Shown here piece after piece: positions 27,306 through 32,932 of a stretch of DNA of 32,932 nucleotides. Under the pieces are notes generated by a model. The model worked only from the letters and a program-made list of their open reading frames with translations. It was not told the origin of the DNA and did no database searches. The DNA is from DATJSJ01 sp035504175 (GTDB lineage: Bacteria > Pseudomonadota > Alphaproteobacteria > Acetobacterales > Acetobacteraceae). Within the stretch, counting starts at the first letter, position 1; each line of letters starts with the position of its first letter. A program made the position numbers and the translations under genes. The stretch spans positions 1 to 32,932 of the forward strand of contig DATJSJ010000064.1 of the NCBI GenBank assembly GCA_035504175.1. Direction: 5' to 3'.

Positions 27306-27734
27306 CTACGACTCGGAGGCGGTGGTCTCTTCCTCGGCCTCCTGCTTCGGGCCGCTGTCCTGCCCTTTCGCAGCGAGATCGCGGTCGACGAACTCGATCA
27401 CCGCCATACTCGCGGCATCGCCATAGCGGACGCCCGCCTTCAGCACCCGCGTGTAGCCGCCCGGACGGGTGCGATAGCGCTCGGCAAGCGGGCCGAACAG
27501 CTTCGCCACCATCTTGTCGTCGCGCAGCTGCGCATAGGCCTGGCGGCGCGCATGCAAGCCGCCGCGCTTGCCGAGCGTGATCAGCTTCTCGGCAACCGGC
27601 CGCAACTCCTTCGCTTTCGGCAGCGTCGTGGTGATCTGCTCATGCTTGATCAGCGCACAGGCCATGTTGCGGAACATGGCCAGCCGGTGGGTCGACGTGA
27701 CGCCGAGCTTCCGCCCGGCCACACCATGACGCAT
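27306..27734 (-). CDS. rplQ: 50S ribosomal protein L17
   Basis: A 142-aa L17 starting MRHGVAGRKLGVTSTHRLA, with the conserved FRNMACALIKHEQITTTLPKAKELRPVAEKLITLGKR core. An acidic C-terminal tail of about 20 residues (QEAEEETTASES end) extends beyond the shortest bacterial forms, as in many alphaproteobacteria. Last gene of the alpha operon, 56 bases after rpoA, with AAGGAG upstream of the ATG. Start and length are standard. Confidence 0.98.
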   Translation of the reverse strand: MRHGVAGRKLGVTSTHRLAMFRNMACALIKHEQITTTLPKAKELRPVAEKLITLGKRGGLHARRQAYAQLRDDKMVAKLFGPLAERYRTRPGGYTRVLKAGVRYGDAASMAVIEFVDRDLAAKGQDSGPKQEAEEETTASES

Positions 27735-27790
27735 CTCTCGTCTCCTTCAGCGCGCCGCGCAATCCGGCGCACTCACACCCGGAATGCCGT

Positions 27791-28822
27791 TCAGAACGGC
27801 TCGTCCAGCCGCTTCGCCAGTTCCTCGATGTTCTCCGGCGGCCAGCCGGGCACCGTCATGCCGAGCCCGAGACCCATGGAGGACAGCACCTCCTTGATCT
27901 CGTTCAGCGACTTGCGCCCGAAATTCGGCGTCCGCAGCATCTCCTGCTCGGTCTTCTGCACCAGGTCGCCGATATAGACGATATTGTCGTTCTTCAGGCA
28001 GTTCGCGCTGCGCACCGAGAGCTCGAGCTCGTCCACCTTGCGCAGCAGATTGCGGTTGAACGGCAGGTCGTCCTGCTGCTCCTCGATCCGCACCTGCTGC
28101 GGCTCGTCGAAATTGATGAACAGCTGCAACTGGTCCTGCAGGATCCGCGCGGCCAGCGCCACCGCATCCTCCGGCGTCACCGCGCCGTTCGTCTCCACCG
28201 TCAGCAGCAGCTTGTCGTAGTCGGTGACCTGCCCGACACGCGTCGGCTCGACCTTGTACGACACGCGCTTGACCGGCGAGTAGATCGAATCCACCGGGAT
28301 GAGCCCGATCGGCGCATCCTCCGGCCGGTTCGCCGCCGCCGCCACATAGCCCTTGCCGAGATTGACCGTGAGCTCCATCCCGAGCTTCACCCCGTCATCC
28401 AGTGTGCAGATGACCAGATCGGGATTCATGATCTCGATATCGTGCCCGGCCTGGATCTGCCCGGCGCGCAGCTCGCCCGGCCCGGTGCCGGTCAGCACCA
28501 TCCGCTTCGGACCGTCGCCTTGCATCCTGAGCGCGAGCTGCTTGATGTTCAGCACGATGTCCGTGACGTCCTCGCGCACGCCCGGAATGCTGCTGAACTC
28601 ATGCAGCACGCCGTCGATCTGCACCGCCGTCACAGCCGCACCCTGCAGCGACGACAGCAGAATCCGCCGGATCGCATTGCCGAGCGTCATGCCGAAACCG
28701 CGCTCCAGCGGCTCGGCCACCACCGTCGCGACCCGCGATGGGTCCGCGCCCGGATCAACCTCCAGCTTCTCCGGCTTGATCAGCGATTGCCAGTTCTTCT
28801 GGATGACGACTGTCTGCCTCAT
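27791..28822 (-). CDS. rpoA: RNA polymerase alpha subunit
   Basis: A 343-aa alpha subunit. The N-terminal dimerisation domain (about 1-235) includes GFGMTLGNAIRRILLSSLQGAAVT; the C-terminal domain (about 260-325) includes the DNA and activator-binding RSANCLKNDNIVYIGDLV helix and FGRKSLNEIKEVLSSMGL. The start gives MRQTVVIQKNWQSLIKPEKL, normal for alphaproteobacteria. It lies between rpsK (93 bases) and rplQ (56 bases) in the standard alpha operon order. Nothing unusual seen. Confidence 0.98.
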   Translation of the reverse strand: MRQTVVIQKNWQSLIKPEKLEVDPGADPSRVATVVAEPLERGFGMTLGNAIRRILLSSLQGAAVTAVQIDGVLHEFSSIPGVREDVTDIVLNIKQLALRMQGDGPKRMVLTGTGPGELRAGQIQAGHDIEIMNPDLVICTLDDGVKLGMELTVNLGKGYVAAAANRPEDAPIGLIPVDSIYSPVKRVSYKVEPTRVGQVTDYDKLLLTVETNGAVTPEDAVALAARILQDQLQLFINFDEPQQVRIEEQQDDLPFNRNLLRKVDELELSVRSANCLKNDNIVYIGDLVQKTEQEMLRTPNFGRKSLNEIKEVLSSMGLGLGMTVPGWPPENIEELAKRLDEPF

Positions 28823-28915
28823 ACTCGATCCATCCTGCGCCGCCGCCTCACCCGGACCGACGACGGCGGCGCCTGCCGACCCGTCCGGAACGCCCTTGCC
28901 CCGCCGCGCGCCGCG

Positions 28916-29314
28916 TCAGACGCGGCGGCGCTTGCGCGGCCGGCAGCCGTTATGCGGGATCGGCGTCATGTCGCGGATCGCGGTGATCGCGAACCCGACC
29001 GCCTGCAGCGCGCGCAGCGCACTCTCTCGCCCGGAACCCGGGCCGCTCACCTCGATCTCGAGCGTCTCCATCCCATGCTCGCGCGCCTTGCGCCCGGCAT
29101 CCTCAGCCGCGACCTGCGCCGCATAGGGCGTCGACTTGCGGCTGCCCTTGAAGCCCTGGCTGCCCGCCGAGGACCAGGCGATCGCGTTGCCCTGCGCGTC
29201 CGTGATCGTGATCATGGTGTTGTTGAACGTCGCCGCCACATGCGCGACGCCCGACGTGATGTTCTTGCGCTCCCGCTTGCGGGTGCGGGTGGTCGGGGTC
29301 GCCTGTCGCGCCAT
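28916..29314 (-). CDS. rpsK: 30S ribosomal protein S11
   Basis: A 132-aa S11 with the conserved segments GVAHVAATFNNTMITITDAQGN, WSSAGSQGFKGSRKSTPYAAQ and the rRNA-binding C-terminus DMTPIPHNGCRPRKRRRV. An AGGAA box lies seven bases before the ATG. Platform protein of the small subunit; normal length and order after rpsM. Confidence 0.98.
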   Translation of the reverse strand: MARQATPTTRTRKRERKNITSGVAHVAATFNNTMITITDAQGNAIAWSSAGSQGFKGSRKSTPYAAQVAAEDAGRKAREHGMETLEIEVSGPGSGRESALRALQAVGFAITAIRDMTPIPHNGCRPRKRRRV

Positions 29315-29337
29315 GGGGAAGTTCCTGTCAGCGTGGC

Positions 29338-29355
29338 GCCGCGGCTCGCCGCGGC
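29338..29355 (-). other. Hairpin between rpsM and rpsK
   Basis: GCCGCGG-CTCG-CCGCGGC forms a 7-bp perfect stem in the 94-base gap between the two ribosomal genes. There is no T-tract. It could modulate mRNA stability or coupling within the alpha operon, or be chance in such GC-rich DNA. Confidence 0.4.
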
Positions 29356-29408
29356 AGACATCCGGTTCGGATCGGGGGTGAAAGCAGCGAAACCGCGGAA
29401 GCGAGCGG

Positions 29409-29786
<378 letters not shown>

Positions 29787-29897
29787 GCTGTCACACTCCT
29801 CGCCGGCCCGGACCCGCTTGGCCCAGACCGATCCCCGCCCCGAAAGGCCAAAAACACCTGATACGGCGCGAACCGCCCGGTTCCGCCGAGGGCGCGC

Positions 29898-29925
29898 ACT
29901 ATAGCGGCGGTCGGGTCCGAGTCAA
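29898..29925 (-). promoter_or_regulatory. Sigma70-like promoter upstream of rpsM
   Basis: On the minus strand TTGACT (29920-29925) and TATAGT (29898-29903) are 16 bases apart, close to consensus in a very GC-rich background. The -10 box is 111 bases before the rpsM start, leaving a leader of about 100 bases. It would let rpsM-rpsK-rpoA-rplQ be made apart from the upstream spc genes. Confidence 0.8.
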
Positions 29926-29960
29926 CGTGGCTCTATCAAATCCGCGTGATCCAGACGGCG

Positions 29961-29997
29961 CCTCCGGCCCGACGGAGCCGGCCGGCCTCAGGCCGGC
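29961..29997 (-). terminator. Possible terminator at the end of adk
   Basis: The stem GCCGGCC-TCA-GGCCGGC (29981-29997) spans the adk stop codon, and a second small stem CTCCG/CGGAG (29962-29977) follows it in the minus-strand transcript. No T-tract follows, so termination would be weak or Rho-dependent. Its place just before the rpsM promoter makes a transcript boundary plausible. Confidence 0.45.
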
Positions 29998-30656
29998 GCC
30001 GCCGGCTGCATCTGCGCCAGCACCGCCTCGATCTCCCGGGTCACCCCGTCGATGTCCGCCATCCCGTCCACGCGGTGGAGCCGCCCGAGCGCCTGGTAGT
30101 GCGGCAGGATCGGCGCCGTCTGCCGGTGGTAGGCCTCGAGCCGCGCGGTCACCGTCTCCCGGTTATCGTCCGCCCGGCGGACGAATTCGTGGCTGCCGCA
30201 GACATCGCACTGGCCCGGCACCCGCGTCGGCTTGAAGCTGTCATGATAGCCGGTGCCGCACTTGGCGCAGGTGAACCGCCCGGCAATGCGGTCGATCAGC
30301 GCCGCATCGTCGACCTGCAGCTCGATCACCGCGTCCAGCCGCAATCCCTTCTCGGCCAGCAGCCGGTCCAGCGCCTGTGCCTGCGGGATGGTGCGCGGGA
30401 ACCCGTCCAGGATGAAGCCGCGGCGACAGTCCGCCTGCTCGATCCGCCGGCCGAGCATCCGGATGATGATCTCGTCCGGGACGAGCTGCCCCGCCTCCAT
30501 GATCGCCCGCGCCTGCTGCCCGATCTCGCTGCCCGCCGCCACCTCGGCGCGCAGCATGTCGCCGGTGGAGATCTGCGCGATCCCGTGCGTCTCCTGCAGC
30601 CGTTTCGCCTGCGTTCCCTTGCCCGCCCCTGGAGGTCCGAGAAGGATCAGGTTCAC
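29988..30656 (-). CDS. adk: Adenylate kinase
   Basis: A 222-aa long-form adenylate kinase (ATP + AMP to two ADP). The P-loop is GPPGAGKGT (7-15); AMP-binding parts are STGDMLR and GFPRTI. The LID domain holds four cysteines, Cys130, Cys133, Cys150 and Cys153, a structural metal (usually zinc) site absent from the E. coli enzyme. It sits between secY (28 bases) and rpsM, the usual place. Start and length fit the family. Confidence 0.97.
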   Translation of the reverse strand: MNLILLGPPGAGKGTQAKRLQETHGIAQISTGDMLRAEVAAGSEIGQQARAIMEAGQLVPDEIIIRMLGRRIEQADCRRGFILDGFPRTIPQAQALDRLLAEKGLRLDAVIELQVDDAALIDRIAGRFTCAKCGTGYHDSFKPTRVPGQCDVCGSHEFVRRADDNRETVTARLEAYHRQTAPILPHYQALGRLHRVDGMADIDGVTREIEAVLAQMQPAAPA

Positions 30657-30684
30657 CGCGTCACTCCCCCTATGTGTCGCGGCT

Positions 30685-32025
30685 TCAGCGCCGCGTTCGC
30701 ACCCGCGCCTTGCGGATCAGCCCCTCATACTGGTGCGCCAGGAGATGGGACTGGATCTGCGTCACCGTGTCCATGGTGACCGAGACGATGATGATCAGGC
30801 TGGTGCCGCCGAAATAGAACGGCACGCCGTAATGCGAGATCAGGATCTCCGGCAGCAGGCAGACCGCCACCAGATACAGCGCTCCCACCGTGGTGAGCCT
30901 GGTCAGAACGTAATCGAAATACTCGGCGGTCGCCTTGCCCGGCCGGATGCCCGGAATGAACCCGCCATATTTCTTCAGGTTGTCGGCCGTCTCCTCGGGG
31001 TTGAACACCACCGCAGTGTAGAAATAGGAGAAGAAGATGATCGCAGCCGCGTACAATAACATGTAGAGCGGCTGGCCGTGTGCCAGGTTGCTGGCGATCG
31101 CCGTCAGCCAGGCGGGCCCGCTCGCTTGCGAGAACCCGGAAATCGTCGCCGGGATCAGCAGGATCGAGCTCGCGAAGATCGGCGGAATCACCCCCGACGT
31201 GTTGACCTTCAGCGGCATGTGCGTCGAATCGCCGCCGAACATGCGCGTGCCGACCTGCCGCTTCGGATATTGCACGACGATGCGCCGCTGCGCCCGCTCC
31301 ATGAACACGATGAAGGCGATCACCCCGACCGCGATCGCCAGGAAGGCGACGATGAACACCGGCGACAGCGCGCCGGTGCGCCCCAGCTCCAGCAGGTTCG
31401 CCATGGCATGCGGCAGATTGGCGACGATGCCCGCCATGATGATCAGGCTCGACCCGTTGCCGACGCCGCGCGCCGTGATCTGCTCGCCCAGCCACATCAG
31501 GAACATCGTGCCGCCGACCAGCGTCACGACGCAGGAGAAGCGGAAGAAGAACCCGGGATTGGCCACCGCCGGCCCGAAGCTGCCGTGCATGCTCTCCAGC
31601 CCGATGGCAATGCCGTAGGACTGGAACATGGCGATCACCACGGTCAGATACCGGGTGTACTGGTTCATCTTCTTGCGGCCCTGCTCGCCCTCCTTCTTCA
31701 GGGCCTCGAGCGAGGGCAGCGCCGCCGTCATCAGCTGCACGATGATGCTGGCGCTGATGTACGGCATGATGTTCAGCGCGAACACCGTCATCCGGCCCAG
31801 CGCGCCGCCGGTGAACATGTCGAACATGCCGAGAATGCCGCCGCCGTGCCGCTGCAGCAGCTCGCCCATGACCGAGGCATCGACGCCGGGGACGGGGATG
31901 TAGGTGCCGATGCGGAAGACGATCAGCGCGCCGAGCGTGAACCAGATCCGCTTCTTGAGCTCGGTCGCCTTGGCGAACACGCCAAGGTTGAGGTTTGCCG
32001 CAAGCTGTTCGGCCGCCGAGGCCAT
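30685..32025 (-). CDS. secY: Preprotein translocase subunit SecY
   Basis: A 446-aa central channel subunit of the Sec translocon with about ten membrane helices. Landmarks are the N-terminal LKKRIWFTLGALIVFRIGTYIPVPGVD, the plug region GGILGMFDMFTGGALGRMTVFALNIMPYI, the cytosolic loop ERAQRRIVVQYPKRQVG and the last-loop PEETADNLKKYGGFIPGIRPG that binds SecA or ribosome. It follows rplO after a 125-base gap, longer than usual, containing an 8-C run (32119-32126) and no convincing promoter. Normal length. Confidence 0.98.
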   Translation of the reverse strand: MASAAEQLAANLNLGVFAKATELKKRIWFTLGALIVFRIGTYIPVPGVDASVMGELLQRHGGGILGMFDMFTGGALGRMTVFALNIMPYISASIIVQLMTAALPSLEALKKEGEQGRKKMNQYTRYLTVVIAMFQSYGIAIGLESMHGSFGPAVANPGFFFRFSCVVTLVGGTMFLMWLGEQITARGVGNGSSLIIMAGIVANLPHAMANLLELGRTGALSPVFIVAFLAIAVGVIAFIVFMERAQRRIVVQYPKRQVGTRMFGGDSTHMPLKVNTSGVIPPIFASSILLIPATISGFSQASGPAWLTAIASNLAHGQPLYMLLYAAAIIFFSYFYTAVVFNPEETADNLKKYGGFIPGIRPGKATAEYFDYVLTRLTTVGALYLVAVCLLPEILISHYGVPFYFGGTSLIIIVSVTMDTVTQIQSHLLAHQYEGLIRKARVRTRR

Positions 32026-32150
32026 GCCCGTTCCCCGTCAGAGAGGCGGCGCCCGGGCCGCCCCGGAAGGGCGACCACCAGGGCGCCGCGTCGCAACCCC
32101 TATTGTGCGTCGGCGCCACCCCCCCCTTCAAGGGGACGGCGCGCGCCCGC

Positions 32151-32645
32151 TTAGCCCTCGGCCGGCGCCGCCGGCTCCGCCGCCGCGACCGTGGTCTCGA
32201 TCGTCCCGCCGGCCCGCCGCACCGCTTCGGCCGCCGCCGCCGAGGCGCCGGAAATGGAAATGGTGACCGCCCGCGTCAGCTCGCCCTTGGCCAGCAGCCG
32301 GGCGCCGGCAACCTTGCCGCCGCGCATCAGCCCGGCCTTGCGCAACACCGCCTCGGTGATCGGCGCCGAGGCGTCGACGCGCCCGGCCTCGATCGCGCGT
32401 TGCAGCGCGCCGAGATTCACCGGCGCGTACTCGCGGCGGAAGATGTTCTTGAAGCCGCGCTTCGGCAGGCGACGGTAGATCGGGAGCTGGCCGCCCTCGA
32501 ACCCGTTCAGCGCCACGCCTTCGCGCGCCTTCTGGCCCTTGACGCCCTTGCCCGAGGTCTTGCCCTTGCCGGAGCCGATGCCGCGGCCAAGGCGCTTCGA
32601 CTTCAGGCGGGAACCGGGATTGTCGCGTAGCTCGTTCAGCTTCAT
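32151..32645 (-). CDS. rplO: 50S ribosomal protein L15
   Basis: A 164-aa L15 starting MKLNELRDNPGSRLKSKRLGRG, with GIGSGKGKTSGKGVKGQKAR and FEGGQLPIYRRLPKRGF, the rRNA-threading N-terminal part. AGGA lies eight bases before the ATG at 32645; an 18-residue upstream extension is open but runs into the repeat element and is not family-like. The C-terminus is Ala/Pro-rich and slightly extended. Next gene is secY. Confidence 0.96.
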   Translation of the reverse strand: MKLNELRDNPGSRLKSKRLGRGIGSGKGKTSGKGVKGQKAREGVALNGFEGGQLPIYRRLPKRGFKNIFRREYAPVNLGALQRAIEAGRVDASAPITEAVLRKAGLMRGGKVAGARLLAKGELTRAVTISISGASAAAAEAVRRAGGTIETTVAAAEPAAPAEG

Positions 32646-32662
32646 CGGCCTGGTCCTGATCC

Positions 32663-32767
32663 AAGAAAGGCCAGGGGCTCTGCCCCTGGACCCCGGCAAA
32701 GGCGCAGCCTTTGCAATCCGTTCCTTAAGGAATGGGGGTCTGGGGCCTCAGGCCCCTGGCCTTCCTT
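32663..32767 (-). repeat. 105-bp inverted-repeat element between rpmD and rplO (repeat family copy 3)
   Basis: The outer arms are near-perfect inverted repeats: AAGAAAGGCCAGGGGC at 32663-32678 against 32752-32767, and the match continues inward to about 28 bases. Nested inside are CCAGGGGC-TCT-GCCCCTGG (32671-32689), GCAAAGGC-GCA-GCCTTTGC (32696-32714), TTCCTTAAGGAA (32721-32732) and GGGGCC-TCA-GGCCCC (32742-32756). The right end shares its last base with the rpmD stop codon. On the minus strand the last stem is followed by CCTTTCTTGG, so it could partly terminate the ribosomal transcript. Confidence 0.85.
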
Positions 32768-32932
32768 CACCCCAACTCCTCGACCCGCACCAGATGCGCC
32801 ACCTTCCGCACCATCCCGCGCACCTGCGGCGTGTCCGGCAGCTCGCGCACCCGATTGATCTTGTTCAGCCCGAGCCCGATCAGCGTCTCCTGCTGCCCGG
32901 GCTTGCGGCCGTGGCCGGAGCCGGTCTGCGTC
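32767..32932 (-). CDS. rpmD: 50S ribosomal protein L30, start outside the window
   Basis: The last 54 codons of L30 read in from the right edge: TQTGSGHGRKPGQQETLIGL, then GLNKINRVRELPDTPQVRGM, then VRKVAHLVRVEELG and a TGA stop. L30 is usually about 60 residues, so only a few N-terminal residues are missing. The ferredoxin-like small protein binds 23S rRNA. Its stop codon touches the inverted-repeat element that separates it from rplO. Confidence 0.95.
   Translation of the reverse strand, partial: TQTGSGHGRKPGQQETLIGLGLNKINRVRELPDTPQVRGMVRKVAHLVRVEELG

Noticed and set aside
32026..32150. Promoter between rplO and secY (TTGAAG at 32126-32131 with an AT-richer patch near 32100-32107)
   Set aside because: Spacing to any -10-like hexamer is 18-20 bases and the hexamers are poor.

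Overview
The window is very GC-rich DNA with tightly packed genes and many GTG starts and 4-bp start/stop overlaps. The gene content points to an alphaproteobacterium, most likely Acetobacteraceae/Rhodospirillales: an ATP12 chaperone, a hybrid malic enzyme with a phosphotransacetylase-like tail, and the order rpmD-rplO-secY-adk-rpsM-rpsK-rpoA-rplQ followed by rarA and an RluC-type synthase. The family assignment is inference; class level is firmer.

Region 1 (1-6336, plus strand): a 5'-truncated UPF0280/ApbE-like gene, a DUF1185 'amino acid synthesis' gene, a complete branched-chain-amino-acid-type (HAAT) ABC importer with a single fused LivH-LivM permease, and a MarR regulator. Most junctions overlap by a few bases, so this looks like one catabolic/uptake operon. 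Its substrate cannot be read from sequence.

Region 2 (6440-14192, plus strand): a seven-gene, translationally coupled cluster. It holds a Pot-type (polyamine/opine/phosphonate) ABC importer, a signal-less (alpha/alpha)6-type glycoside hydrolase, an isochorismatase-like amidohydrolase whose C-terminus carries five copies of an 18-bp repeat, and a SAM methyltransferase. This is the best candidate here for an undescribed pathway.

Region 3 (14299-19689, minus strand): phosphomannomutase/phosphoglucomutase and GalU (sugar-nucleotide supply), a membrane-anchored J-domain protein, malic enzyme, and tRNA-Leu(GAG) with its own sigma70-like promoter and a 20-bp perfect hairpin terminator.

Region 4 (19726-21190, plus strand): lipB and a secreted DUF4412-like protein. 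They converge on a minus-strand group (21309-27210): acylphosphatase, ATP12, an AsmA-family protein, an RluC-type pseudouridine synthase and RarA.

Region 5 (27306-32932, minus strand): the end of the ribosomal spc/alpha operons. A strong-looking promoter lies between adk and rpsM, and a 105-bp inverted-repeat element is wedged between rpmD and rplO. Two families of intergenic palindromes recur in the window and mostly sit where terminators are expected. No gene-free stretch exceeds 300 bases; the longest gaps are 19426-19606 and 29787-29987, both described. No CRISPR array, insertion sequence, riboswitch or rRNA was seen.
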